NCBI GenBank assembly: GCA_003990745.1 | Contig: RBNI01002260.1 | Location: 1 to 19,091 of the forward strand | DNA length: 19,091 nt | Reading direction: 5' to 3' | Origin: Jimgerdemannia flammicorona | Lineage: Eukaryota > Mucoromycota > Endogonomycetes > Endogonales > Endogonaceae | Part shown: one piece after another, positions 8,225 through 18,400 of the stretch | How positions within the stretch are numbered: position 1 is the first letter of the stretch | Layout: each line of letters starts with the position of its first letter | The notes under the pieces: model-generated | Seen by the model: only the letters and a program-made list of their open reading frames with translations | Databases searched by the model: none | What the model was told of the DNA's origin: nothing | Position numbers and translations under genes: made by a program

Positions 8225-8992
8225 CTATTCCTCCTCACTCATCCATCTGACTTTCTTTTTCTTTTTCTGCATGGTTACCATATAGGCTTCCTCTTGCTCA
8301 TCTTCTTCTTCCTCCATCTCGGGGAGTACTCCTTTGTTAACATTGATAGGGATTCGCATCTTTTGTCCTCGGTAGACAATCTGCATCTTCTGTGCATTCA
8401 GATTGATTATTGCTCTGGCTTTATGAAGCCACTGGTTGCCAATGAGGATGTCATAGTTGGTTGTATTGGTTACAATCACATCAACCAGGATGGTTGCTCC
8501 TCTGAACTTGATGGGAACGTCTCAGATCTTTCCCAGAGGGGTGGCTCTTGTGCCATCTGCTGTGATGAATACCAGCTTGGTTGCTTCTTTGATCTCCCAT
8601 CCTAAGCGGTCTACTGCCTTCTTGCTGAGGAGACATCCTCCTGCTCCTGTGTCTATGATGACTTCAAAGATTCTATCTTCAATTTGGCAGGTTGCATAGG
8701 CAGAAGTCTTGCGGTTGTCTTCACTTTCCTCTCCAGAGTCTTCTTGAACATTATTGGCCTCGGTTATCTTCCAACCTTACTCCTTGGTGGTTTCTGCCAG
8801 TCCAAATCTCATTTGCTGCCTAAATGTGGGGATTTCTGCCAGCTGGCCGAAGGTTGCATTGACTTTTTGTTAGCTGAGATCCTTGAAGATATCATACTTA
8901 AATGTCTTAGTCTTGCGAAGCTTCTTCTCCTTTTCTCCTTCACTTGCTGGAGTGGTTCCTCAGGATATCTTAGACTGCTTGCTCAAGCTCTA
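8225..8992 (-). pseudogene. Start of Pol and aspartic protease
   Basis: In the frame shared with dUTPase-RT, Pol begins overlapping or abutting the gag end and reads KTFKYDIFKDLS, NATFGQLAEIP, then the protease: EVIIDTGAGG with the catalytic Asp at 8653-8651, followed by LVFITADGT, and TNYDILIGNQWLHKARAIIN, the C-terminal half typical of retropepsins. It would cleave the Gag-Pol polyprotein. Stops occur at 8960-8962 (TGA), 8870-8872 (TAA), 8777-8779 (TAA), 8522-8524 (TGA) and 8225-8227 (TAG), all transition-type. A TAG at 8990-8992 bounds or also interrupts the frame. The frame is +1 relative to gag. Confidence 0.88.
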
Positions 8993-10055
8993 TATCTTGA
9001 TCCATTTCTTCAGCTTGGCTTTCTGTGGTTATTTCAATCTGCTTTTCCACTGGGTTCTTCTTGGGTCTTCCTGGCGGTCTCTTATAGGGTTCTTTGCGAA
9101 CATCCTTCTTAGTGGTCTGAGCAGGATAGGCCTCCCATTCCTCATCTGAATCTCCAATTTCCTCGAAGGTGATGATGTTGGCTTGCTCCTTATTTCTAGT
9201 AGTAGCATTACTTGGCTGGGCCTTGCGCTTGGTTTTACTCATACATTCATATGAGTAGTGGCCTTCTTCTCCACAGCTGTAGCAGGTACCTTTCTTCTTG
9301 TCTGAGGTGGCAGCAAACTTCTAAATTGGGCGGTGATCTCTTTCTCTGATTTCTTTTACCACATCTCCTAGGTGAGCGATCATTTCAGTGAACTGCTTGG
9401 CAAGTTCTTCCATAGGATCACTGTTTCTCTGTTGTTCTGTAGCTCTTGGCTGAGGTGTGTTTCAATTGATCATAGTGGTAGAGATTACACTAGTTGGCTT
9501 GGGTGCTTCGATTCTAATGCCAGTAACTCTTTTCATTGTGTGGTCTTGTGGATGTCTGGCTATCTAATATCGCTGAGCATAGGTGACCTTTTGTGCCAGA
9601 TCCAGGACTACTGGTGATGAGCAGATGGCCAAGGCTATCTCTGGGTGAACTCCTTTCATGAAGGTTGCTTCAGCTACTTGGTCTCGGATGGCATCAGCAT
9701 AATCTGTAAGGATTATCTGATATCGGATTCTTGTGAAGAATGTGTTTGGATCCTCACTTATTCCTTGACATATTGTATTGAGCTGGTCCTTCAGGGCTTG
9801 CTTGATCTCATCTGTGTAATAAGTATTCCAGAGCCAGGTCTTCTGTGCTGTCAGTGTAGCATCGGTATCATTTCCTGCATGGGTTGCAGCTATGAATACT
9901 GCTCTTGCAGGTCCTCATAGGCTATAGGGCATGAGGGCTACTTGCTGTGCTGCAGTTAAGATCCTAACTGCGGCATACTGCTCAAAATCATCTATGAAGG
10001 TGACGATTGATTCATCTGAAATATATCCATGAAATACAGGTGGTCTCATATCCAT
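8970..10055 (-). pseudogene. Gag (capsid and nucleocapsid)
   Basis: One frame runs from ATG 10055-10053 to TAA 8970-8972, about 361 codons. It encodes MDMRPPVFHGYISDE, then a retrotransposon capsid-type region (TAQKTWLWNTYYTDEIKQAL, TFFTRIRYQI, VAEATFMKGVHPEIA), and a CCHC zinc knuckle CYSCGEEGHYSYEC (9284-9243) that would bind the element RNA. A basic tail with an AT-hook-like KRPPGRPKK follows. Internal stops are TGA 9915-9917, TAG 9564-9566, TGA 9462-9464 and TAG 9321-9323. The frame stays readable upstream of 10055 until a TGA, so the true start may be earlier. Confidence 0.88.
9243..9284 (-). other. Gag CCHC zinc knuckle
   Basis: The codons give C-x2-C-x4-H-x4-C exactly (CYSCGEEGHYSYEC), the nucleocapsid knuckle for packaging element RNA. 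All four zinc ligands are intact although the flanking gag frame has stops. Confidence 0.9.
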
Positions 10056-10137
10056 TTTGTCTGATTGTGTTATATGAATTCTTGTGATAGCAGTTGTTCG
10101 TTGTTCAGCTTGAAAGTGAGGGATTCATCTTGAATCA

Positions 10138-10154
10138 CCAGCCAATGGGTACCA
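10138..10154 (-). other. Candidate primer-binding site
   Basis: On the element strand TGGTACCCATTGGCTGG starts three bases after the 5' LTR end. The leading TGG is complementary to a tRNA CCA end, in the normal place for minus-strand priming. I could not assign a tRNA from memory. Confidence 0.5.
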
Positions 10155-10157
10155 AGT

Positions 10158-10630
10158 TGTAACGTAGCAGATGCTTAACCTTGTAAGTATGTCAGATTTC
10201 TGTATCTTGAATTCTTGATCTTCTTTGACTCCACAGAGTCCTTGGTATACAGGGGTGGGTGAGTTCAAAGTGTATCTGCCCACAGGCTTACTAGTTCCTT
10301 TGCTTTCTCTTTGCTTTGAACTATTTCGATTTGAGGTTTATTCACTCTAAGATACTGGGTTATTTATACAGGTTTTGCTAGCTATGTGATGGCTAAGTTA
10401 TGCAGCTAAGTTTATGAGTCATTTAGTAAGTGTCAAGACTTTTCGATATTGTCTAAATGCTATACTATATCAGGTCATCGATTTTGCTAGTGTCGAGATA
10501 TTTTGACATTGTCTAAATCGGAGACTTGGCTAACTATAAGGCTATACTATACTGGGAATCAGATTCAGATACCGTGATCAAATGTCTAATTCCCTCTGAT
10601 TCAGATTACTAATTTGGATTGACCGTCACA
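10158..10630 (-). repeat. 5' LTR of the Gypsy element
   Basis: This is gapless with the left LTR over 473 bp. It begins TGTGACGG and ends GTTACA on the element strand. It contains the TATA-like box and AATAAA, and would hold the promoter for the right-to-left element transcript. It keeps CpG at several sites where the left copy has TG or CA, and the reverse holds at others. Confidence 0.95.
10337..10368 (-). promoter_or_regulatory. 5' LTR TATA-like box and AATAAA
   Basis: TATAAATA (10368-10361) followed by AATAAA (10342-10337) is identical in layout to the other LTR. Here the TATA box is the likely core promoter of the retrotransposon. The start site is inferred, not shown. Confidence 0.5.
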
Positions 10631-10634
10631 ATAT
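10631..10634. other. Candidate target-site duplication, right (ATAT)
   Basis: It matches ATAT at 3906-3909 and immediately follows the TCACA end of the right LTR. It is weak because the surrounding DNA is AT-rich. Confidence 0.4.
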
Positions 10635-10786
10635 ATTTACTAGCTATTAATAAAATAATTTTACTATTTATAAATAGAATTTATATTTATATTATAATAG
10701 TATACTCAAATAACAGATATATTAACCACCTTATTTCTAATGCTAAAATATATATGGGTAAAGCAAGTTTCAGCTAACAGTTCTAA

Positions 10787-10853
10787 GAAAAAAAAACCCC
10801 AGATAATGTAAAAAAAAAAAAAAACCCAAAAAAAAATAAAAAAAAAAAAAAAA
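10787..10853. repeat. A-rich low-complexity tract
   Basis: Several runs of 8-15 A are separated by CCC, T or ACCC. It could be a decayed poly-A tail of a retroposon or replication slippage; no element body is recognised next to it. Confidence 0.6.
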
Positions 10854-10859
10854 TTGAAG

Positions 10860-12230
10860 TATATTTATAGTATAGATATATCAAAGTATGAATCTAAATT
10901 GCATATATCAAATGATATTATTTTAATTTTATCATTAGATATAATATTATGGGTGACCTGTTGGCCCAATAATCTAGTATTCTACTTTTTATAAATAATA
11001 AGATATTTAGCAGAAATCTTCAGATAAGTCATATATATAATCAATCCAACTTTTTCAAGAACCCTATATTGCTTACAAAAAGTAGTATACTGAACTATTG
11101 AGTCATCAATATAAAGCTTCTATTTCTTCTTGAATAATATATATAACTATCTATTACCTTAAGATAGCTTTATATATATATATATATATATATTAGCAAA
11201 GTAACTATCTACTACTGAAGAACAGCTATACTGAGAATCTTTATAAAAGTTCAAATTTCATTTTAGAAGGCTATAATAGTTACTGTTAAGAAAAAGGATA
11301 TATCAAAGCATATGTATATCTAAAGAATGTAAAAGTATACATTGAATAGAATTATTTAATTTTACTATTGAGTGCAATGTTATAGATAACTTAATAGGCT
11401 GATAATTCAGTATACTACTTTTTCTGAATAACAGAGTATCCAGCAGAAATTCCCAGATAAGTTACATATGCAATTAATCTGGCTTTTTCTAAAAACTCTA
11501 TATTGCTTAAGAAAAGTAGTATTCTGAACTATTTAGTTATTAGTAATATATCTAATATCAAAAGAACAGCTACATCTTTTTCTCTTTAAGCAATATCACT
11601 ATCTACTACTGGAGTTTATCTAAAGAATAGCCATACTGAGAATTTTTATAAAAGTTCAAATTTTATTTTAGAAGATTATAGTGATTACTATTGAGAAAAG
11701 AGATATACTAAAGTATATATCTAAATTATATAAAAGTATATATATCAAATAGAATTTTTCAATTTTATCATTAGATATAATGTTACAGCCCAATAATTTA
11801 GTATATTACTTTTTGCAAACAATAGAGTATCTAGTAGAAATCTCCAAATAAGCTGTATATGAAATCAATCTGACATTTTCCAAAAACTCTATGTTGTTTA
11901 TAAAAGGTAGTATACTGAACTATTCAATTATCAATATGAGGCTTCTATTTCTTTTTGAGTAATGCAGCTGCCTAATCTAACTAAAGAATAGTCTTCTTGA
12001 GTAATATAACTATTTACTACTAAAGTTTATCTAAAGGACAATTATACTAGGAATCTTTATGAAACTTTAAACCTCTATCTCAAAGACTATGATTACTATT
12101 GAGCTAAAGGGATACTAAAGTATATACATATCTAGAATATATAATAGTGCAATTTTATTATTAGAGATGATATAACAAATCTGATAATTCAGCATACTAC
12201 TTTTTTGCAAAATCATAATATAGTCATTTA
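10860..12230. repeat. Degenerate AT-rich tandem array, about 0.4-kb units
   Basis: An anchor resembling AATTTTATCATTAGATATAAT recurs at about 10925, 11358, 11761 and 12151, spaced 433, 403 and 390. Further shared blocks recur in the same order: AAAAGTAGTATACTGAACTATT, CTATCTACTACTG, ACTGAGAATCTTTATAAAAGTTCAAATTT, and TACTATTGAGAAAAG. The units contain no CpG and have no coding potential. Another unit lies left of the Gypsy element near 3735-3860. They may be decayed terminal repeats or a satellite. Confidence 0.75.
11170..11193. repeat. (TA)n microsatellite
   Basis: An uninterrupted run of about 12 TA units sits in the AT-rich array. Confidence 0.9.
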
Positions 12231-13440
12231 TCTTCAATTAGGATTTTGTAATAATTTATAATAGAAAATGCATGAAAGTAAAATTGAAGTAGTCCAGCTA
12301 GTATTATTTCTTCAGATATTATATATTTGACAAAATATAGCTCTATAATCATATGAAGAAATGTCTTATTTACAATATTATAGAGCTTGAATTTACTATT
12401 ACTATTAAGCTACAGAGAGATTAATCATTAAATAGACATTATATAAAGTAAAAATTTCAAATATATAAACTGATCAAATCTTATTAATAGATAGTAATTC
12501 CAAGTTAACCAAAATTCAGTAAACTTGAGATTGCTTTACATTTATAAAATGTAAAATTTGGCCATTTGATATAGTATGATGCTAAAGCCAAGAAAATTAG
12601 GATAGTTCAAGAACTAATATAATACTAGTTTAGTTTATCTGATATTATTTTTGAAATATTTGTAACATTTGTAACTTAATTACTCATCTTTTTGATATTT
12701 TAACTATTATTTTTAATAATATTACTAACTTATCTCTATTACTTTTATTATGCTTCCTCTTGCCTAATATTATTATCTGGCCCTTCTTTATTATTATCTA
12801 TATATTTTAACCCTTTTTTAATTCCATTAAGTCAATCTGAATTATATATATAACTAATGAATTATCTGTCATAATATATCCCATCTTCTCTGCTCAAAAA
12901 AAATCTATTCTACTATCTTTATTATTAATATCACTCTTACTTTTAAGTATTTATTATATTACTATCATTGTGATCACCATTATACTCATAAATATATTTT
13001 CTAATCTCATCAATTTTACCCTCACTACTCTTCTTCTTCTGCAACTAATATTGATGATATACTGATTAAAGATTTTCTCACATAGATTTGAACTTTTTGT
13101 ACTCATAATTGAGGTAGACTTTCTGATGTATGGTGAGAGCAGTATTATAGTATATATGTTTCTACTAATTGTTTGATATTATAGATCAGGAGAAATCATA
13201 GCTCTATATAATAGATAAGGAAACTCTTTTCAGTCTTATTCTAATAAATCCATCCTTTGAATTGAACCTCAATAAAATCTATTATAATATATACAGTAGT
13301 ATAACAGAGAATCAATGAATATACAGTGATGGTTGAGGTCTAACCTGTATAATTCACATTATACCAACTTCAAGTAATGGCTTATTGATACAATTCAGAG
13401 AAAAGGTACTATAAAAATATCATCAAGTAAGAGTTCCAAC
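12231..13440. other. AT-rich region without a supported gene
   Basis: Very AT-rich and almost free of CpG. A perfect 11-bp inverted repeat (AGCTCTATAAT at 12339-12349, ATTATAGAGCT at 12377-12387) is present. Between about 12,700 and 13,080 the plus strand is pyrimidine-rich, and short minus-strand peptides can be read, but none has a motif. It is probably heavily mutated transposon DNA. Confidence 0.5.
12339..12387. repeat. 11-bp inverted repeat with 27-nt spacer
   Basis: The arms AGCTCTATAAT and ATTATAGAGCT are exactly complementary. Chance hairpins are common in such AT-rich DNA, so no function is claimed. Confidence 0.5.
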
Positions 13441-13443
13441 AGG

Positions 13444-15428
13444 TATGCTGGCTCAGGTGGACCTGGGGCATTCAGCTGGCAGAATGTGGGGAGAGGGTAT
13501 GGACTGGGGATGGGGGCTTTTGGAGGGTTGAAAGGTGGAGAAGGCTCTGGGGGAGTGGAACTGGAGGAAGGCCTGGCCCCTTCAGCTTTGCAGATAAGGT
13601 GAAGGTGAGTGGATGACTGGCTGGAACTAGGGCTGGTGCTGCTGAAGAGAAGGGCAAGACTAGTATCAGGCAGGAGAGTAGTACTCAGGTGGGGGTTGTG
13701 GGTGTAGGTGCTGGAGGTACTGTAGCTGGGAGAGTGACTGTTGATAGGAGTATGATGGGAAATCAGGAAAAAAAAAGAGATGTGACAGTTGATGGCCAGA
13801 TGGGGCAGGGGTTCTCGATGCAGAAGGGAGATCTGGCAGATGGTGTAATGGGGCTAGTGATGGCACCATTTCTCAAGAAGTTGATCTTAGAGTTTGTGGC
13901 TACCTTGTGCTTCTGGGGCTTGATAGTGATGGTGAGGATGGTCCTGGGGCTTATTTCGAAGCAGGTGGCTGGAGCAGCCTTGGTGAAGTTCCTGAAGGGT
14001 CTAGAGGGGGTTGAGGTGGGCTTTGAGGAGATGGGCCCACTGAATGAGGCTCTGAAGACTAGAGTGGTGGTCAGGGAGGTAGTGGTCTCCATGGTGTAGT
14101 GCTTGAGGTTGGACCCTAGGGTGGTGCAGTTACTGGTGAAGGGGGTGCCTATGATGATGAAGGATGAGACTAGGAGGAGGGTGGAGGAGATGATGGTGGA
14201 GTATAGTGATGTGGTAGATATTAGCTTCCAGATGTAGGAGGGGACTACCTTCAGGACAGGAGATGTAGATGTCAGGATTAGACTGGTTGAGAGAGAGGCC
14301 ATAGGAAAGATGAGTAACTGGTCCTCAGTGTTGATGTGGGGGGGCATTTGTCTGTAAGATATCAAGAGTAAAAGAGAGTGAAGAGGAGGAGGAGGACTTG
14401 TTGGAGGCTCTGGAGGAGTTGAGTAATGCTGTCAAGAGGAGGGCAAAAGTCTGGAAGTTGTTTGTGGAGTTGATGCATCTGGAGATTATAGGTGGGAAAC
14501 ATATTCACATAGACAGGAGGCAGTGAGAGAGGGCTCAAGGATGTAGGAGATAGAGGGAGCTGCTGGCAAGTATGGAAGGAGGGGTGAAGATGAAGGCTGG
14601 GAGCTCTGAGATATCTGAGGGCATAGAGGCAAGTGTCTGGGCTAGTAAGGGAGGAAGAGATATGGCAGAGGGCCTGGAGGGGGCTGGGAAGATACCGCAC
14701 ATAGACCCATTTGCTGATGGTACATTGGAAATCTGGGAACCAACCTTGAATGATACTCCCCCTCTAGTCCAGCAAGGTCCAGCTGCAAGGGGTCAGACAG
14801 TAGAGGATGTGTTAATGTAAGGTACTCAGTGGGTACACTTTGGGATTCCTGATGTGATAAAAGACAGGCAGGTGGTAGCAGTTAGTGAGGATGAGCTGGT
14901 GGATGTCTCAGAGGAGGAGTGGGATGAGACAGCCAGTGTAGGGGCTGATACCATGATGCTCGATGCAGGAAGGCCAGGGATACTGGGAGGGAAGAAGGTG
15001 GGGAACCTGTTGTAGATGAGCAAGATGATGGATAACTTCATAGCTGAGGAGTTGGGGGAAGTAGACCTGTATATGATGCCTGAGAGTACTGGGCATAGAT
15101 TCTGCATAGAGATGGAGTAGTGAAGGCACTGAAGGCAGAGATACTTGCGATTTTCCTGGAGAAGGAGGGATATGAGGTTGATCAGGTAAGGGAGGCTGAG
15201 CTGGTAGTCATTGCTGGTGAGCGAGCTGCCTACTGTTGGGTAGAGCATTATGGGTTGCAACTCTGGCAGGAGGTATATCTGGAATATCATGAGAATTTTG
15301 AGAAAAAAGAGGATGGGAAGATGGCTGAAATTCTGATAGGGTTGGAGGCACAGGCAGCTGAAGAGAAGGTACTAGCTGTAGAATATGACTTAGACTTGGC
15401 ACAGGAGGAGTTGAATGTAGATTTGTAG
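13444..15428 (+). pseudogene. LINE ORF1 (Gag-like), broken
   Basis: A single protein can be followed by switching frame at three places. A Gly-rich start (SGGPGAFSWQNVGRGYG) shifts near 13550 into PGPFSFADKVKVSG. This frame continues through the 136-codon open stretch at 13689-14099 and LDPRVVQLLVKGVPMMMKDE. A run of seven G at 14338-14344 shifts into an acidic stretch, ESEEEEEDLLEALEELSNA, and the open stretch 14572-14820, then VVAVSEDELVDVSEEEWDE. A G run at 15000-15003 shifts into EPVVDEQDDG and the last 103 codons (15120-15428), ending TAG. Several TAG/TGA stops also interrupt it. No CCHC knuckle was seen. LINE ORF1 proteins bind element RNA. A 200-codon minus-strand frame over the same DNA is judged a shadow. 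Confidence 0.65.
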
Positions 15429-15459
15429 AGGATGTGATTGATAATCAACATTATTTCTT

Positions 15460-18400
15460 ATGAATAGTACAACTAATATTTTCTCTCTGAATGTGAATAG
15501 GTTATGGAGATCTGAGTAGTATAAGAACATTTTTACTTGGCTTAAGGGATTGGAGGCTGATCTCTTTTTACTGCAGGATATATGGTGTGAGGGTGAGGAA
15601 GATTAAGTGGAGTGGACTAGAGAATAGGGTGGAGCTACTGCTTGGATTGGTAAAGTGGCAATTCTGATAAGGAAGGGTAGGGGATATTTGGGTGGAATTA
15701 GGAGCTAGAGTGACCATTTGGTCTGGAGAGAATAGCATTAGCCTGGGTGGGAATCAGTGAGGGTTGGCTTCTGCTACTGCCCTGTGGTTAGAGGTGAGAG
15801 GATCATGTGGATTAGAGATCTACTGGAGGGAGATATTCTCTTGGAGGAAGGAGTAGATGTTCTGGGTGGTGATTTTAATATGGTTTGGGATCTGTAGTTA
15901 GATAGAACTGATGGAGAGAGGTATGCAGATGGGAGGAGTAGTGGTCTGAATACATGGGAGGAGGTGGAGAACCTTAGCTCCTTAGGGGATATGGGCCAAA
16001 TATAGTGGGACAATACAAGGGTCTACACACATTGAGTGATTGGATTGGGTATGAGGATTGACTGAATTCTGATGGCCAAATGTTGGGGGGTTGATGTTTG
16101 GAAGACTTTGGAGGTGGAGTAGTGCCCATGGTCTGATCACTGAGGGCTATTAGGACAGGTGCAGTTTGGAGAGAGTGGAGATAGACCCAGACATTGGTAC
16201 CTTAACTCCTCCCTGCTGGCTGAGAAGATGTTGTAGGACCTATGGATGGAGAACATTCAGGTGAAGATCACTATTTGGATACATGAGGGTTCATCTGTAG
16301 GTATCTGTTGGATGAGGTTGAAGAAGGCTGTAAGGGTTTATTGGGGAGGAGCTAGTAAGAAGGCTGGGTGGCTGAAAAGGAAGCAAGTTAGGTGTACTTC
16401 TAATAGACTGGTGAGATTGTAGATAGAATGGACTGATTTGCTTTCTTCTGCAGAGATGGAGGATTGGAGGTTAGAATGAGTGAAATTAGAGGTAGTGGAG
16501 CTGTAACAGGTATTGCAAGAGGAGAAGGAGAATCACATGAAAGAAATAGCTGCCAGGCTAAGATGGCAGGGGCTTGAGGAGGGAGAGCAGTCTTCTAGAT
16601 ACTTGTCTAGGCTCCTCCAAGCTAGGAGAGTGTGCCATCGATGGGATGGGGTCTTTGATGCAGAGGGGGAAATGGTGCATAGTACATAACAGATCCTGGA
16701 GGAATTGAAGGAGAGATGGAGGGGTCTGTGGAGTGAGGAGGAAGGGGGTGTGGATGAAGAGGCAATTGAAGATACATTGGAGGAGTGAGTACTGCTGCAA
16801 GTAGAGGGACTTAGTGACTTGATCCTACCAGTCCAAGAGGAGGAGATCCAGAGAGTTCTTGCAGCAACTAAGCTTGATACAGTACCTGGAGAGGATGGCT
16901 TACCTTGGGATTTTTGAAATAAGATAGCAATGGTCCCTGGAGTGTTAGGGGAGATGGCAGCTCTCTGTGATTATGTACTTCTGAAGAGCGAGTGGGTTGA
17001 TGAGCAGGACTTGGGGCTGGTAGTCTTATTGTATAAAGACAAAGGGAGGAGGGAGGACTGGAAGAACTGGAGACCAATCATGCTTCTGGATATAGACAGA
17101 AAGATAGTAACTAAGATGATTGTTGCAAGGCTACAGAAGGTTGTCCAACAGGTGCTGAGTGAGGAGCAGTGGGGCTTTGTTGGAGGCAGGCTTATCAGAG
17201 ATGGGCCTGTCTGAGTGTATGACATCATTGAAGAGATATGGGCTTGTAGACTGAATGGATGACTGGTCTTTCTGGACCAGGAGAAGGTCTATGACCATGT
17301 TTGGCAGATATGGCTGGGTAAGGTGCTGGATAGAATTGGTGTCTCTCTACAATTTCAAGCTTCTATGTTAAATCTATTGGAGAGCAATAGAGCTGTATTG
17401 ATGTATAATAGCTACTGGGGTCTGGCATTTCCCTTGGAAAGAGAAGTTCCTCAGGGAGATCCACTGTCTCTTATTCTCTATGCCCTCTCATTAGAACTAT
17501 TGATAGATAGGATTCACAGGAAGGTGGCAGAGCTCTCTATGTTTGGTATGATATAGAAGATGGGGGCTTTTGCTGATGATATGGTAGTTGGACTTAGCTC
17601 AGTAGTAGACATTGAGGCACTTAAGAAGACAGTAGAATGGTATAAAGTACATTCTGGGGTGAAACTCAACTGGCATAAGTGTGAGACAATGGTGTTAGGG
17701 AATGGGCTAGTGAGAGGAGATATCATTAGAACAATTGTCTCTATAGGAGAGGTGGTACAGTATCTGGACATCTTCCTTTCTGTATATGGATCTGTCTTGC
17801 CACAAGTATGGTGGGAGAGGAGGGTAACTATTTGGGGAGAGGCTCTTAGAGGTTGGGGAGGTCACTACATCTCTCTGATAGGGCAGGTGTTGATTCTGAA
17901 TGTCTACTAGTTCTCCAAGCTATGGTATGTGACCTATCACTTAGACTTCCTAGCTTGGGTAGTGAAGAGACTGATGAAACTGGCTAGAGATTGGATTTGG
18001 GCAGAAAGAAGGTCCCAGATCAGATGGGATACTCTTGCAACACTGATGGTTAGGGGATGTCTAGGTCTTGTAGATCTCCCCAAGAAGCTATACTGCCTGT
18101 AAGCTTGGTAGTTGAAAAGAGCTGTTGAACTACAGGAAGGGGGTTGGGTGCTGCTGATACAGAAGATATGGAAGGTGAGATTCTCCCCTCAAGGGTCCTT
18201 GGGAGATTTGCTCTCTCTGGTTGGACTGAATGGGAGCTAACAGCTATGGTATAAGGGCTTCTGGTGAGGGGTGGTAGATGGAGCACACCAAATAGGCCTG
18301 TACTGGCAAGACAATGAGGGGGAGGTGAGGTGGGGTTGGGCTATGTGGCAATAGGACAGACTGCTTCTGGGGGGTGTTTCACTTACTGAGTTTGATATTG

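Larger units (their letters stand above)
3910..10630 (-). mobile_element. Full-length Ty3/Gypsy LTR retrotransposon carrying a dUTPase domain
   Basis: This 6721-bp element reads on the minus strand. It has two 473-bp LTRs (10158-10630 is the 5' LTR, 3910-4382 the 3' LTR), a primer-binding site, a polypurine tract, and the domain order Gag, protease, dUTPase, RT, RNase H, integrase. RT before integrase is the Ty3/Gypsy order. An extra ORF follows integrase. The integrase ends after a GPY/F-type module with no chromodomain seen. Coding frames carry at least 14 premature stops, all explicable as CAG, CAA, CGA or TGG hit by a transition, plus three frame changes. It is therefore non-autonomous now. 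It sits inside an AT-rich repeat array. The LTRs differ at about 28 of 473 sites, all transitions. Confidence 0.95.

Noticed and set aside
8105..9149. Plus-strand hydrophobic frames (166, 142 and 88 codons) resembling membrane proteins
   Set aside because: They are the complement of Glu/Lys-rich and helical coding on the minus strand; reverse reading of GAG/GAA/AAG codons yields Leu/Phe/Ser runs.
9372..9920. Plus-strand frames of 81 and 91 codons opposite gag
   Set aside because: Gag with an intact CCHC knuckle and coherent capsid sequence lies on the minus strand.
10860..12230. CRISPR-like or regulatory repeat array
   Set aside because: The units are about 400 bp, degenerate and AT-rich, with no short identical repeats and unique spacers.
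13763..14365. 200-codon minus-strand frame rich in Ser, Thr and Pro
   Set aside because: The plus strand carries a traceable LINE ORF1 here. Lack of stops on the minus strand follows from the scarcity of CTA, TCA and TTA in the G-rich plus strand.
14362..15402. Other minus-strand frames (112, 154, 73 and 64 codons) across ORF1
   Set aside because: They show the same compositional shadow effect and have no recognisable domain.
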